Shown: positions 1 to 9,681, counted from the first letter of the stretch. The stretch: 64,000 nucleotides of DNA from Rhodobacterales bacterium (GCA_008107755.1 VIRH01000095.1:124001-188000); one strand, 5' to 3'. Numbers and translations: made by a program. Notes: generated from the sequence alone by a model not told the origin.

Positions 1-1
1 C

Positions 2-85
2 TGGCTGGAAAGGATCGCAAAGGATGACACCGACATCGCCGCCTCGCTGGCATGGGGATTGTCAGTTTCACCAAGGTATGGTTAA
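2..85 (+). CDS. 3' end of an unidentified CDS (partial)
   Basis: Reading frame 2 is open from the window edge to a TAA at 83-85 and encodes 27 residues beginning WLERIAKDD and ending SPRYG. Most third codon positions in the first 20 codons are G or C, as in the real genes nearby, and that is the only support. The other frames stop early or lack coding character. The fragment is too short to assign to a family. It is convergent with the small membrane protein gene that follows. Confidence 0.3.
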   Translation, partial: WLERIAKDDTDIAASLAWGLSVSPRYG

Positions 86-131
86 CGAAGCGTTAAATTC
101 TCGCGTTGGTTGCGCCCTGATCCTGTCTACC

Positions 132-407
132 CTACTTCTCGCGCCCCATGGACAGAAGGCGGGACAGAAGCCAGATGGGCACAACGACCATGGCACCGAT
201 GACCAGATATTTGCCGAGCCGGCCGATCGCCTCGAATCCCATGTTCCAGAGCCGCTCGAAGAAGTCGACGACCAGGTGAATGAGGTCGAGAGGATCGAGG
301 TTCAGTGCGGACAGGATGATGCCGACGACGAAAGACAGGAAAACCAGCCGCAGAAGGACCTGCGCAGGCGATCCACCAAGAAAACGGCTCAGGCCATTAT
401 CGGACAT
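132..407 (-). CDS. Small DUF6460-type integral membrane protein
   Basis: A 91-residue protein with a polar N-terminus containing an SRFLGGSP stretch, a hydrophobic segment at about residues 17-40, and a second at about 66-84 ending in basic residues. This length and pattern match the short alphaproteobacterial DUF6460 proteins, whose function is unknown. The ATG has a GGGAG ribosome site 7 nt upstream, which supports the start. A plus-strand ORF lies across the same bases but has no coding character. It appears to be monocistronic. Confidence 0.65.
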   Translation of the reverse strand: MSDNGLSRFLGGSPAQVLLRLVFLSFVVGIILSALNLDPLDLIHLVVDFFERLWNMGFEAIGRLGKYLVIGAMVVVPIWLLSRLLSMGREK

Positions 408-957
408 TCATGTCTCCCGGACATCATCAAGAAAAAGACTACGACGAAGTTAGGAACAGTGGGCCGGGATTACAATGTGGCAGGTATGACATGCCAACAG
501 AATGCCAAGTCATTAATTGTGGAAACGATGCTTAATTACAGGTGGTGGCGGAAATGGTAAAATTCCATTCGTCTCAAGCCAAAGACACCATGCCTTGCAA
601 CGCATATGTATAGTTTCAGAAAAGCGAAAATAAACGTGAGGATTAAGACCAACTTTTCCGACGTTTCGTTTTTCCTTCGCTTCGCGTGCACAAGAACGGC
701 CGGGCAGAGCCCCTACCATTGCCAAGGCTGCAAGATCTCGAGGCGGAACAGTCGTGGCGACCGGAAGAATTCCCACTAGTCCTTTCCGGACGTAGCGCAG
801 GGAACGGATGTTATTGCGGACCAAGTCCCTCCGCAGACAGACGCTCCAATCTTCTGGCACGGCGCGGTCGCCCGATTTCCGCTGCCGTGCCCCCATTCTC
901 CTGTTTCACTGGCGCGGTCGATGAAATTGGCATGGGTGCCGGGAATTCTCTGATAAT
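408..957. other. Gene-free stretch, 550 bp
   Basis: No convincing gene is present. The first 250 bases are AT-richer than the surroundings and can hold the promoter of the small membrane protein. The second half is GC-rich and carries overlapping short ORFs on both strands whose translations are rich in Arg, Pro and Cys and look like noise. I see no hairpin with a T-tract and no repeat. Confidence 0.5.
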
Positions 958-2067
958 TCAATCGGCGCGCGCTGCGCCTGCTCCCTTTCGCGGAAGCGTC
1001 TTGCCAACCTCGCCCGGCAGATCCGCCTCGGTTTCCATTCCAAGGCGCAACTGCGTCATGCAGGGGGCATCGCGCACCTTGCGCGGCGAGAGCCCGAACC
1101 AGGTCTTCACGGCGCGCGAGAACGTGCTGAGCTCCGAAAAGCCGAGCTGATAGGCAATTTCCTTCATGGGGAGATCGGTGTTGCGCAGATATCGCTCGGC
1201 TGCGGACCGACGGATTTCTTCGCTCAGCTTTCGAAAATTCGTGCCTTCCCGTTCCAGCAGACGCTGAACCGCGCGCTGGGACATGCCGAGCTTCGCCGAT
1301 ATCTGCGGCAGGGAGCTGGAGCCACTGGAGAGGTTCGACGCGAGTTCATTGGCAATGCGCGACAGCGGTGACTCGAACTGGCCGAAGCGTTCCATCTCGG
1401 AAAGGGCCGCCTTGCGGATGATCTCGTAAAGATGGACATCGCTTCTGCGCAGCGACCGGGACAATATGCTCGCGGGAAAGAAGATGCGATTGTGCGGGGC
1501 GCCGAACTTGATCCGGCCCTGATACTTTCTCAGGAAACCGCAGGTCGTTTCGGGTGGCCGCGTTGCCAATTCGATCAGGATCGGCGGCACGCACATGTCA
1601 AGCGCGTGCTCGATCTGCCGGGTGGCCCAGCCCGTGCAGGCAAACATCTTCTGCCGCCACTCGCCCCGGCCTTCCAGGATCGGCCATTCCAGATAGCCGC
1701 CCGTTTCGTTTTCCTCGAAGATCAGCGAATAGGAATTGCTCCGGATCGGGCAGAAAGTCACCCATGCCTTGCAGGCATCGCGCGTGGTCGGAGCGACGGC
1801 AAACAGGTAATCGAAAAGCGAGAAACTTCCGATTTCGATATTGTTGAAGAGGTCGAACATGACTGCGTCATTGCCGAGGACGTCGGCGACATGCTCGAAA
1901 ACACCGGTTGAGGCGGAGAAGGGGACGATGCCATAGGGAGCATCTAAACTCTCGAGGTCAAAGTTGTAGTCGCGCGCAATTTGCGGCCAGTCGAGTTCTG
2001 CATTCGAACAGATATCGCGCAGAACACGGATTAAATCAGCGCGCGCCCACTCTCCCTCTAGTGGCAT
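958..2067 (-). CDS. AraC-family transcriptional regulator (Arabinose_bd-type N-terminus)
   Basis: A cytosolic DNA-binding regulator of about 369 residues. The long N-terminal domain resembles the Arabinose_bd sensing domain of OruR/VirF-type AraC proteins. The C-terminal 100 residues hold two helix-turn-helix units, one around LPQISAKLGMSQRAVQRLL and one around MKEIAYQLGFSELSTFSRA, followed by the typical GLSPRKVR end. I chose the ATG at 2067 because GGAGA lies 7 nt upstream; a GTG 24 nt further upstream would add 8 residues. It is transcribed in the same direction as the beta-oxidation operon that ends upstream of it, but a terminator separates them, so control of that operon is not implied. 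The ligand is unknown. Confidence 0.85.
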   Translation of the reverse strand: MPLEGEWARADLIRVLRDICSNAELDWPQIARDYNFDLESLDAPYGIVPFSASTGVFEHVADVLGNDAVMFDLFNNIEIGSFSLFDYLFAVAPTTRDACKAWVTFCPIRSNSYSLIFEENETGGYLEWPILEGRGEWRQKMFACTGWATRQIEHALDMCVPPILIELATRPPETTCGFLRKYQGRIKFGAPHNRIFFPASILSRSLRRSDVHLYEIIRKAALSEMERFGQFESPLSRIANELASNLSSGSSSLPQISAKLGMSQRAVQRLLEREGTNFRKLSEEIRRSAAERYLRNTDLPMKEIAYQLGFSELSTFSRAVKTWFGLSPRKVRDAPCMTQLRLGMETEADLPGEVGKTLPRKGAGAARAD

Positions 2068-2189
2068 AGTTTTCTCCAGGAACCCGTGCACATCTATTTC
2101 TTTGAACTGTGCATGACCGTTTTGGCTGGATCAAGTTTTGTCGGTTTCTGCTAACAAATATTCAAGCATATCTAAGTAAAAATGACAAT

Positions 2190-2213
2190 GCCGCCTCCCT
2201 GTAAGGAGGCGGC
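2190..2213 (-). terminator. Terminator after the beta-oxidation operon
   Basis: A perfect 9-bp stem (GCCGCCTCC / GGAGGCGGC) with a 6-nt loop starts 13 nt past the FadJ-like stop codon. On the minus strand it is followed by a T-rich run (ATTGTCATTTTTAC). The T-tract is interrupted, so termination strength is uncertain. Confidence 0.6.
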
Positions 2214-2225
2214 GATTGCGGAAAA

Positions 2226-4436
2226 CTAGGCTGCGTCTTTTTTCCTGACGTCGTTGCCGGGCGGAAACGAGCTGTAAAAACTCTGGTTTTCCTTGGCCAT
2301 TTCGCGCAGAAGTTTACTGGGCTTGAAGCGAGGTCCCCATTTTCGCGCGAACTTCTTGCAAATTTCTACGAATGCGGGTGTTCCCATCGTGTCGATATAG
2401 CTCAGCGTACCGCCGGAATAAGGGGCGAACCCAAAGCCGAGGATGGAGCCGACATCCGCCTCTCTCACATCGGTCAGGCACTTTTCTTCAAAGATACGGG
2501 CGGTTTCCAGCGCCTGCATGACAAGAAGCCGCAGTTTCAGTTCCTCGATGTTGAAGCTGTCGGCGGGTTTTGGCTGGCCGGTGACGTCGGTGAGTCCCGG
2601 CCACAGGCTCTTTTCCTTGCCGTTGTAGTCGTAAAAGCCCTTGCCGTTCTTGCGTCCGAAGCGCTCGCGCTTGACCACCATTTCCTCAAGGATGTTGTCG
2701 AGAGGGCCTTCGACATATTTCACTCCGAGATCCTTGCGCGTCGCCGAGACGATCTTCCAGGCGAGATCGAGGGCCACCTCGTCCCCGAGTGACAGTGGAC
2801 CGACAGGCATGCCGGCCATCTTGCCCGCGTTCTCGATCATGGCGGCCGGAACGCCGTCCGCCAGCATCATCAGGCCTTCGCGAATATAGGTCATCACGAC
2901 GCGGGAGGTGTAGAAGCCACGGCTGTCGTTGACGACGATCGGCGTCTTCTTGATCGCCTTGATGTAGTCGAGTGCCATGGAAAGGGCGCGATCCGAGGTG
3001 CGCCTGCCGAGGATCACCTCGACGAGCATCATCTTTTCGACCGGCGAGAAGAAGTGGATACCGATGAAGTTCTTGGGCCGTTTTGAAGCCTCCGCCAGCG
3101 AGGTGATCGGCAGCGTCGACGTGTTCGAGGCAAAGATCGCGCGTGACTTCATCACCGCCTCGGCCTGCTCGGTCACGGTCTTCTTGATCTCCCGATCCTC
3201 GAACACCGCTTCGATGACCAGATCGCAGTCGCCAAGGGCGTCATAGTCGGCCGTTGCCTCGATCCTGGAAAGAAGCCGGGCCTTGTCCTCTTCGCTGGAG
3301 CGTCCGCGTTTGATGGCCTTGTTCATCAACTCCTCGGAATGGGTCTTGCCCTTGTCCGCGGCGGCCTGGTCGCGGTCGATCAGGACGACGTCGATGCCGG
3401 CCTGCGCCGTGACATGTGCGATGCCCGCGCCCATGAAGCCGGCCCCAAGGATGCCGACCTTCTTGATCTTGTTGGGGCGCTGGTCCGCCGGACGCCGCGC
3501 AAGCTTGTTGAGCTCCTGCATCGAGACGAACAGCGAGCGGATCATGTTGGAGGCTTCGGGCGTCTGCAGCACTTTGGCGAAGTAGCGGCTCTCGATCTGA
3601 AGAGCGAGATCCATCGGCATCTGCAGGCCCTCGACGACCGAGCGCAGCAGGTAGCGGGCGCCAGGGTAGTTGTCGTAGGTCTCGCGCCTGTAAATCGCGT
3701 TGGCTGCCGGCCAGAACTGGAAACCGGCCGGGGAGTAAACCTTGCCGTTGGGTAGCTTGTAGCCCTTCTTGTCCCAGTCCTTCACCGGATCGAGACCGGT
3801 CTTCAGCATCTTTTTTGCGGCCGCGACCAGTTTCCTGGTGGAGACGACCTCGTCGACGAGCTTCATCTGCTTGGCCTGGGGCGCGCGAAGAGTGCGGCCC
3901 TGAAGCAGGAACTGCAGGCCCTGCTGGGCATCGGTCATGCGCATGACCCGCTGCGTGCCGCCGGCACCGGGAAAGAGACCGACCTTCACTTCCGGCAGCC
4001 CCATCTTGAGACCTTCGTCGACAATGCGTCCGTGGCAGGCCAGCGCCATCTCCGTGCCGCCGCCCATGCAGGTGCCGGACACCGCGGCAACGAACGGCTT
4101 GCCGCAGGTTTCCAGCTTCCGGTAGACCTGCGAGAGCTTGCGCGAGCCGTCGAAGAGCGCCTTCGCTGCCGCCTCAGCGTCTTTCCCCTGCCGTTTGTGA
4201 AATTCCCTGAGCAGCCCCTCCAGCATGGTCAGGTCCGCGCCGCCGGAAAAGGCGGATTTGCCTGATGTTATGATCGCGCCCTTGATCGCCTCGTCGCCCG
4301 CCACCTGGTCGATGATGGCGTCGAGCTCCTCCATGACCGTCATGTTGATCACGTTCATGGACTTCTCGGGCATGTCCCAGGTGATGAGGGCAACGCCGTC
4401 TTCGTTGGTTTCGACGGTAAAGTTCTTGTAGCTCAT
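2226..4436 (-). CDS. fadJ: Bifunctional enoyl-CoA hydratase / 3-hydroxyacyl-CoA dehydrogenase (FadJ/FadB-like)
   Basis: This 736-residue protein carries the two middle steps of beta-oxidation. Residues 1-190 are a crotonase domain with the catalytic pair Glu129 (in GGGTEMALAC) and Glu149 (in GLPEVKVGLFPGAGGT). From about residue 326 there is an NAD-binding dehydrogenase domain (GILGAGFMGAGIA) with the catalytic His461 in GIHFFSPVEKM, followed by the C-terminal 3HAD domains. Length is normal for the family. It is the last gene of the minus-strand operon behind the acyl-CoA dehydrogenase, GST, thiolase and cupin genes, and supplies the hydratase and dehydrogenase activities that feed the thiolase. 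Whether it is best called FadJ or FadB cannot be decided from sequence alone. Confidence 0.9.
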   Translation of the reverse strand: MSYKNFTVETNEDGVALITWDMPEKSMNVINMTVMEELDAIIDQVAGDEAIKGAIITSGKSAFSGGADLTMLEGLLREFHKRQGKDAEAAAKALFDGSRKLSQVYRKLETCGKPFVAAVSGTCMGGGTEMALACHGRIVDEGLKMGLPEVKVGLFPGAGGTQRVMRMTDAQQGLQFLLQGRTLRAPQAKQMKLVDEVVSTRKLVAAAKKMLKTGLDPVKDWDKKGYKLPNGKVYSPAGFQFWPAANAIYRRETYDNYPGARYLLRSVVEGLQMPMDLALQIESRYFAKVLQTPEASNMIRSLFVSMQELNKLARRPADQRPNKIKKVGILGAGFMGAGIAHVTAQAGIDVVLIDRDQAAADKGKTHSEELMNKAIKRGRSSEEDKARLLSRIEATADYDALGDCDLVIEAVFEDREIKKTVTEQAEAVMKSRAIFASNTSTLPITSLAEASKRPKNFIGIHFFSPVEKMMLVEVILGRRTSDRALSMALDYIKAIKKTPIVVNDSRGFYTSRVVMTYIREGLMMLADGVPAAMIENAGKMAGMPVGPLSLGDEVALDLAWKIVSATRKDLGVKYVEGPLDNILEEMVVKRERFGRKNGKGFYDYNGKEKSLWPGLTDVTGQPKPADSFNIEELKLRLLVMQALETARIFEEKCLTDVREADVGSILGFGFAPYSGGTLSYIDTMGTPAFVEICKKFARKWGPRFKPSKLLREMAKENQSFYSSFPPGNDVRKKDAA

Positions 4437-4453
4437 GATGACTCCTCCTCTTG

Positions 4454-4837
4454 TCAGGCGCCGGCGGGCTTCAGATGAGCGCGCTGCTCGGCTGCCGATC
4501 GGGTGCCTTCAACCACGACATCTCCGGTGTGTTTTGTTTCAGAGGGTTCGAAGAGCATCACCCAGCACTCGTCCTCGGCGAGCGGATTGTGCTCGATCCC
4601 CTTTGGCACCACGTGCACGTCGCCCGCATTCAGAACGACATCGGGCCGGTCGCGGTAGCGGATCGTCAGGCTGCCGCGCACAACGAAGAACAGTTCGTCC
4701 TCGTGTGCGTGGTCGTGCCAGACGAACTCGCCCTTCAGCTTTGCCAGCTTGACACTCTGGTGGTTGACGTCGGCAACCACGCGGGGCGACCAGTAGTCGG
4801 TGATCTTGGCGAATTCGGTTTCAATATTGGCGATCAT
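4454..4837 (-). CDS. Cupin-domain protein in the beta-oxidation operon
   Basis: A 127-residue single cupin. The metal motif is visible: [16 protein letters not shown] gives two His and a Glu, and [14 protein letters not shown] gives the second motif with a His. It starts 3 nt after the thiolase stop and ends 17 nt before the FadJ-like start, so it is cotranscribed with both. Small cupins of this type commonly accompany acyl-CoA degradation genes in alphaproteobacteria, but their reaction is not established. A metal-binding enzyme or sensor are both possible. Confidence 0.8.
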   Translation of the reverse strand: MIANIETEFAKITDYWSPRVVADVNHQSVKLAKLKGEFVWHDHAHEDELFFVVRGSLTIRYRDRPDVVLNAGDVHVVPKGIEHNPLAEDECWVMLFEPSETKHTGDVVVEGTRSAAEQRAHLKPAGA

Positions 4838-4840
4838 GGT

Positions 4841-6049
4841 TCAGACCCGCTCGATAATGGTTGCCGTGCCCATCCCTGCGCCAATGCACAGCGTGATGAG
4901 CGCCGTGTTGAGGTCGCGCCGCTCCAGCTCGTCGAGAACCGTCCCCAGGATCATTGCGCCGGTGGCGCCGAGCGGATGTCCCATGGCGATCGCACCGCCG
5001 TTGACATTGACGACATCCGGATCGAGATCGAAGGCCTGTCGATAGCGCAGGACCACGGAAGCGAAGGCTTCGTTGATCTCGACGAGATCGATGTCCTTCA
5101 GGTCCATCCGTGCGTTCTTCAGCAGCTTGTTGGTTACGTCGACCGGGCCGGTCAACATCAGGGCGGGCTCTGATCCGATATTGGCAAAGGCCTTGATGCG
5201 CGCACGCGGCTTGAGACCGCTGGAGCGTCCTGCCGTGCTGGAGCCGATGAGCACCGCTGCGGCCCCGTCGACAATCCCCGAGGAATTGCCCGCATGATGC
5301 ACATGCTTGATCGCTTCGATCTCGGGGTGCGCCTGAATTGCGACGGCGTCGAAACCGCCCATGCTGCCCATGAGCTCGAACGCCGGATTGAGCGAGGCGA
5401 GCGACTGCATGTCCGTGTCCGGGCGCATGTGCTCGTCCCGGTCGAGAATGGTAATGCCATTCACATCCTTCACCGGGATGACGGACCCGGAGAAGCGCCC
5501 TTCTTTCCACGACTTTGCAGCTCTGTTCTGGCTCTCGACCGCATAGGCATCGCAGTCGTCGCGGCTGAAGCCGTATTTGGTCGCGATCAGGTCGGCGGAA
5601 ACGCCCTGTGGCATGAAGTAGGATGGAACGGCCACCTGCGGTTCGATCGGCCAGGCGCCGCCGGACGCGCCAAGCCCGACACGGCTCATGCTTTCCACTC
5701 CGCCTGCAATGACCAGCTTGTGCTGGCCGGACATCACCTGCGCAGAGGCCATGTTGACCGCATCCAGACCGGATGCGCAGAACCGGTTGATCTGAATGCC
5801 GGGAACCGAATTGTCGTAACCCGCCGCGAACACCGCCGCACGGGCGATGTCGCCGCCAGCCTCGCCGACGGGATCGACACAGCCCAGCACCACATCATCG
5901 ACCTTTGCCGTATCGAGACCGTTGCGCTCGCGAATGGCCTCGAGCGCCGTAGCCGCAAGCCGGACGGAGGGAACCTCGTGCAGGGCGCCGTCCTTCTTGC
6001 CGCGCCCGCGCGGCGTTCGCACGTGATCGTAGATATAGGCTTCGGGCAT
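4841..6049 (-). CDS. Acetyl-CoA C-acyltransferase (thiolase)
   Basis: A 402-residue thiolase that cleaves 3-ketoacyl-CoA to acetyl-CoA and a shortened acyl-CoA. The acyl-accepting Cys91 is in NRFCASGLD. The C-terminal His358 (GHPLGATGA) and Cys388 (CIGAGMG) complete the active site, and [13 protein letters not shown] matches the thiolase signature. The start has a GAGGA site (from GAAGGAGGAACAG) just upstream. It lies between the GST and cupin genes on the same strand. A large intergenic hairpin separates it from the GST, so its level may differ from the promoter-proximal genes. Confidence 0.92.
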   Translation of the reverse strand: MPEAYIYDHVRTPRGRGKKDGALHEVPSVRLAATALEAIRERNGLDTAKVDDVVLGCVDPVGEAGGDIARAAVFAAGYDNSVPGIQINRFCASGLDAVNMASAQVMSGQHKLVIAGGVESMSRVGLGASGGAWPIEPQVAVPSYFMPQGVSADLIATKYGFSRDDCDAYAVESQNRAAKSWKEGRFSGSVIPVKDVNGITILDRDEHMRPDTDMQSLASLNPAFELMGSMGGFDAVAIQAHPEIEAIKHVHHAGNSSGIVDGAAAVLIGSSTAGRSSGLKPRARIKAFANIGSEPALMLTGPVDVTNKLLKNARMDLKDIDLVEINEAFASVVLRYRQAFDLDPDVVNVNGGAIAMGHPLGATGAMILGTVLDELERRDLNTALITLCIGAGMGTATIIERV

Positions 6050-6120
6050 CTGTTCCTCCTTCGGAGCTGCCGGTACAGGGGCGGTTCTGTGACCGGCCGG
6101 TGCTCTGTTATCATGTGCCG

Positions 6121-6159
6121 GGGCGCCCTCCCGGCCTTCACGGGAAGGCGAGGGCGCCC
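6121..6159. promoter_or_regulatory. Long intergenic hairpin between GST and thiolase genes
   Basis: A nearly continuous stem: outer arms GGGCGCCCTC / GAGGGCGCCC (10 bp, perfect) and inner arms GCCTTC / GAAGGC with a 4-nt loop, offset by a 3-nt bulge. It starts 16 nt past the GST stop. No T-tract follows on the minus strand, so it is more likely an mRNA processing/stability element or weak attenuator than a full terminator. Confidence 0.5.
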
Positions 6160-6174
6160 GGGATCGGATCGGCC

Positions 6175-6813
6175 TCAGTCCTTGTCCGACAGCGGGTGGC
6201 CGGGCATGAGGTCATAGGGGTGTTTCCAGCCGGGCAGGGATTTCACCCGGGCCAGCCAACCGGTCAAATTCGGATAGGCATCGAGGTCGATGCCAAGCTC
6301 GCCCTCGTAAAAGAGATAGCTGCACAACGAGAAATCGGCGCTGGTCGGTTTGCCGCCAATGGCGAATTCGTGGTCGGCGAAGTGCTTGTCGACAATGGCG
6401 AGAGCGGCCTTGCAGCGTCCGTCCAGCCACTTCACGACGTCCGTTTCACCTGTCTTCATGAGCGTGCGCATAAAACGAAGCGGGCCGATCATGCCGGAGA
6501 CCTTCTGGTTGTCAAAAATGGTCCAGCGCAGGATTTCACGCCGTTCCGCATCGCTGTCCCAGCCGAATTTGCCAAAGGATTCGGACAGAACGTCCATGAT
6601 CACCGCCGATTGGGTCATGATCGTGTCGCCGTGAACCAGTACCGGAACCTCGCCCATTTCGTTGAGGTCGGTGCGAAACGCATCGGACCGGGTCTCCCCG
6701 TTGAAGAAATCGACCCATTTCGGTTTCCAGTCTGCCCCGCAAAGCTCCAGCATCAGGGCGACCTTGTAGGAATGTCCCGACTGGGCCATGCAGTGAAGAA
6801 CGTATTCAGCCAT
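6175..6813 (-). CDS. Glutathione S-transferase family protein
   Basis: A 212-residue cytosolic protein with the two-domain GST layout. The N-terminal thioredoxin-like half (about residues 1-80) includes the cis-proline motif GEVPVLVHGD and the following TIMTQSAVIMDVL helix. An all-helical half carries SADFSLCSYLFYEGELGID. The ATG at 6813 is preferred because GGAG lies 12 nt upstream; an ATG 24 nt earlier has no ribosome site. It sits in the beta-oxidation operon behind the acyl-CoA dehydrogenase, which suggests a role with a toxic or electrophilic acyl intermediate, but the substrate is not visible. Confidence 0.85.
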   Translation of the reverse strand: MAEYVLHCMAQSGHSYKVALMLELCGADWKPKWVDFFNGETRSDAFRTDLNEMGEVPVLVHGDTIMTQSAVIMDVLSESFGKFGWDSDAERREILRWTIFDNQKVSGMIGPLRFMRTLMKTGETDVVKWLDGRCKAALAIVDKHFADHEFAIGGKPTSADFSLCSYLFYEGELGIDLDAYPNLTGWLARVKSLPGWKHPYDLMPGHPLSDKD

Positions 6814-6945
6814 GTCTTGATTATCTCCGTAGCGCATTGAATCGGACGGAATACCTTATCGGCAGCGGCGTTTGGCAGAGTACAATTTACTGTTCCCGGA
6901 GCACGAAAATTCCCTTGTGTGACGTGAGCACAGGCGAGCCTGGCG

Positions 6946-8742
6946 TCAGAAGGCGTCCGCCTTCACGGCCATCATTGTATCGGAGCCGGAGGAAATCCGG
7001 GCCAGATGCGCAGAGGTTTCCGGCATTGTCCGCTCCATGAAGAACGTGCCGAAGGCGAGCTTGTTTTCCAACCAGTCGGCCTTGTCGCCGCCGCCATCTG
7101 CAAGCTTCTCCCGAATGGTCTTTGCCATCTTCGCCCACATGTAGCCGAGCGCGACCAGGCCGACGAGGTGCATGTAGTCGGTCGAGCCGGCACCGGCATT
7201 GTTCGGATTCTGCAGCGCATTGTTCATGAGCCACATGGTTGCCGCCTGCAGGTCGTCCAAGCCTTTCTTGAGCGGCCCGGTAAAGCCGGCCAGATGCTCG
7301 TCGTCCTTGTTGTCTTTCAGGAACGTACCGACTTCCTCGAAGAAGCTTCGGATCGCGCGGCCGCCGTCGGCCGGAAGCTTGCGGCCGACAAGATCGAGCG
7401 CCTGGATGCCGTTGGCCCCTTCATAGATCATCGCGATGCGCGCATCGCGCACGAACTGTTCCATGCCCCATTCGCCGATGTAGCCGTGGCCGCCATACAT
7501 CTGCTGGGCATTGACGGCATTGGCAAAACCGATATCGGTCAGCACCCCTTTGAGGACCGGGGTCATCAGCCCCATCATGTCATCTGAGAATTGCCGCGAT
7601 GCCTCGTCGTCCGACCTGTGCGCGACATCCCCATGCAGTGCGGTCCAGATGACCAGCGCTCGCGCGGCTTCATTGAATGAGCGGATCGACATCAGCGTGC
7701 GCCGGACATCCGGATGCACGATGATCGGATCGGCGGGCTTGTCCGGAGCCTTGGGACCGGTGAGGGCGCGGCCCTGCAGACGGTCCTTCGCATAGGTGGC
7801 AGCGTTCTGATAGGCGACTTCCGACTGCGACAGCCCCTGCACGGCGACGCCCAGGCGCGCTTCGTTCATCATCGTGAACATGGCACGCAGGCCCTTGTTC
7901 TCCGCGCCGACCAGCCATCCGATTGCCTCGTCATAGTTCATGACGCAGGTCGCGTTGCCGTGAATGCCCATCTTGTTTTCGATCGAGCCACAGGAAACGC
8001 CGTTGGCGTCGCCCACGCTTCCGTCGTCGCCGATCCGGTTGCGTGGGACCACGAACAGCGAGATGCCCTTGGTGCCTTCCGGAGCCCCCTCGATGCGCGC
8101 CAGAACAAGGTGGATGATGTTCTCCGACATGTCGTGCTGGCCGGCGGAGATGAAGATCTTGGTTCCGGTGATCTTGTAGGAGCCGTCGCCCTGTGGAACG
8201 GCCTTGGTCCGGATAAGGCCGAGATCCGTGCCGCAATGCGGCTCGGTCAGGTTCATGGTGCCGGTCCAGGTGCCGGAGATCATGTTCGGGAGGAAGATCT
8301 GTTTCTGCTCATCCGTGCCGTGCAGGCTGAGGGCGGCGATGGCGCCTGCCGTCAGACCGGGATACATCGCGAAGGACATGTTCGCGGATGAAGAGAATTC
8401 ATTGAAGATCGTTGCCAGCGTGTGGGGAAGGCCCTGTCCGCCATAGTCCGGATCCGCCGACAAGGTGCCCCAGCCGGCTTCGCAGAAGGCCTTGTAGGCC
8501 TCGGAAAAGCCCTTGGGCGTCGTCACTATACCGTCGTCGTTGCGCCGGCATCCTTCCTGATCACCGCTCTGGTTCAGCGGCTGGAGAATGTCCTCTGCGA
8601 ATTTGCCGCCCTCGCGCAGGATGGCTTCGACAAGGTCGAGCGGCGCGTCCGAAAAGCCTGGAAGGTTTGCGTAGCGGTCGTAGCCGAAGACATCCTTCAG
8701 CAGGAACAATGTGTCGTCGACGGGGGCGGTGTAGCTCGGCAT
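6946..8742 (-). CDS. Acyl-CoA dehydrogenase, long form with C-terminal extension
   Basis: A 598-residue FAD enzyme that oxidises an acyl-CoA to the 2-enoyl-CoA. Core features are [13 protein letters not shown] in the substrate and FAD region, [17 protein letters not shown] and the catalytic base Glu441 in [19 protein letters not shown]. The last 130 residues form the extra C-terminal domain of the long (about 590-aa) class. That class includes DmdC (3-methylmercaptopropionyl-CoA dehydrogenase) as well as ordinary fatty-acid enzymes, and sequence alone does not tell them apart. It is the first gene of the operon, and a MerR-type operator sits 38 nt upstream of the start codon. Confidence 0.9.
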   Translation of the reverse strand: MPSYTAPVDDTLFLLKDVFGYDRYANLPGFSDAPLDLVEAILREGGKFAEDILQPLNQSGDQEGCRRNDDGIVTTPKGFSEAYKAFCEAGWGTLSADPDYGGQGLPHTLATIFNEFSSSANMSFAMYPGLTAGAIAALSLHGTDEQKQIFLPNMISGTWTGTMNLTEPHCGTDLGLIRTKAVPQGDGSYKITGTKIFISAGQHDMSENIIHLVLARIEGAPEGTKGISLFVVPRNRIGDDGSVGDANGVSCGSIENKMGIHGNATCVMNYDEAIGWLVGAENKGLRAMFTMMNEARLGVAVQGLSQSEVAYQNAATYAKDRLQGRALTGPKAPDKPADPIIVHPDVRRTLMSIRSFNEAARALVIWTALHGDVAHRSDDEASRQFSDDMMGLMTPVLKGVLTDIGFANAVNAQQMYGGHGYIGEWGMEQFVRDARIAMIYEGANGIQALDLVGRKLPADGGRAIRSFFEEVGTFLKDNKDDEHLAGFTGPLKKGLDDLQAATMWLMNNALQNPNNAGAGSTDYMHLVGLVALGYMWAKMAKTIREKLADGGGDKADWLENKLAFGTFFMERTMPETSAHLARISSGSDTMMAVKADAF

Positions 8743-8779
8743 GGCAATCCTCCCAGATCTGCCGGTGACGCTCTGAGGC

Positions 8780-8798
8780 TTACGTTTGCGTAAACGTC
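8780..8798. promoter_or_regulatory. LiuR-like MerR operator before the acyl-CoA dehydrogenase
   Basis: Inverted arms ACGTTT / AAACGT around a 4-nt centre, within the sequence ACGTTTGCGTAAACGTC. Sixteen of 17 positions match the second copy upstream of the MerR gene at 9683. Its position, 38 nt before the dehydrogenase ATG, fits a promoter operator. MerR-family LiuR regulators of acyl-CoA degradation are known to use sites of this general form, so assignment to the neighbouring MerR protein is a well-supported inference. Confidence 0.75.
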
Positions 8799-8913
8799 AT
8801 CTTTGGCACTGTATACGCCCTGGTTTCTGGCCCGGCAAGTGGTGTCCCAACGGAAGGGTGCGCAGAAAAATAGCCCTGATAGGGCCTTTGGGGAATGTTT
8901 CTGGAAGGCTCAA

Positions 8914-8944
8914 CCCGTGGATTGGTGCGCACGGGGCGTTTTTT
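8914..8944 (+). terminator. Plus-strand terminator-like hairpin with no plus-strand gene upstream
   Basis: CCCGTG / CACGGG arms with a 10-nt loop are followed by GCG and six T residues on the plus strand. No plus-strand gene precedes it. It may end a small RNA starting near the operator at 8780, or it may be chance. Confidence 0.35.
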
Positions 8945-9013
8945 GCAATTCTGCGAAGGGGGCTGAAGGCAGACGAGAGACTACCTGTTTTCCGCTCGTT
9001 GCCTGCCTCATAA

Positions 9014-9046
9014 AGAAAAACCGCCGGCGCGCGGCCAGCGGTCTTT
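9014..9046 (-). terminator. Terminator of the MerR gene
   Basis: On the minus strand a GC-rich stem (CCGCTGGC / GCCGGCGG, one G-U pair, 5-nt loop) starts about 25 nt past the MerR stop and runs into a TTTTTC tract. A shorter T run on the other strand could make it bidirectional. It separates the regulator from the downstream operon, so the dehydrogenase has its own promoter. Confidence 0.75.
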
Positions 9047-9070
9047 TGGAGCGCCTGAGAGAAGCTGCCG

Positions 9071-9532
9071 TCAGGCTTCCTCGGCTTCCTTCTGCTTCAG
9101 CATTCCGGAGACGATCTGGACCGTACGGGAGAGTTCCTCGATGGCCTGCTCAATGTCCTTGCGCTGATCTTCCAGAACGGAAATCTGCTCGTTGAACCGG
9201 GACAGGGCAACGCGAAGCTGGGTCACCTGGCCGTCGCGCAGGTCGTAAAGATCGAGCATGTCCCTGATTTCGGAAAGGGAAAAGCCGACGCGCTTGCCCA
9301 TCAGCACCAGTTTCAGCCGGGCCCGGTCGCGGCGGTTGTAAAGACGGTTCAGCCCGTCACGCTTGGGATTCAGAAGGCCTTTGTCTTCATAGAAGCGCAG
9401 CGTGCGCAATGTACAGCCGAATTCCTTTGCCAGATCACCGATTGTGAACTGGGTTTTCTTGGTGCTGTCATCGGTCGCGGATACGACATCGACGAGATCG
9501 TCTTCGTTGAGGATCGAGAGAGCTTCGCTCAT
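9071..9532 (-). CDS. MerR-family regulator of acyl-CoA degradation (LiuR-like)
   Basis: A 153-residue one-component regulator. The winged helix spans residues 28-95 (FTIGDLAKEFGCTLRTLRFYEDKGLL, then the RRDRARLKLVLMGKRVGFSL wing and recognition region). A coiled-coil dimer helix follows at about 102-147. No cysteine pair typical of metal-sensing MerR proteins is present, which fits an acyl-CoA or organic ligand. Two near-identical operators lie upstream of this gene and of the beta-oxidation operon just downstream, implying autoregulation plus operon control. LiuR is known to repress isoleucine/leucine/valine degradation genes in proteobacteria; the exact ligand here is not visible. Confidence 0.85.
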   Translation of the reverse strand: MSEALSILNEDDLVDVVSATDDSTKKTQFTIGDLAKEFGCTLRTLRFYEDKGLLNPKRDGLNRLYNRRDRARLKLVLMGKRVGFSLSEIRDMLDLYDLRDGQVTQLRVALSRFNEQISVLEDQRKDIEQAIEELSRTVQIVSGMLKQKEAEEA

Positions 9533-9681
9533 TGTCTTAATAACTCTTCTTCAAGCCGTTCATCGGCTCATTGTTGATATTTTCGGTTCTTTGAAATCCG
9601 GGGCCGGGACATGCCTCGGCCTTGTGATATGTGATGCGGCTGGTGCACAGGTAGCATCCGGTTTCGGGCACCTATGTAGCT

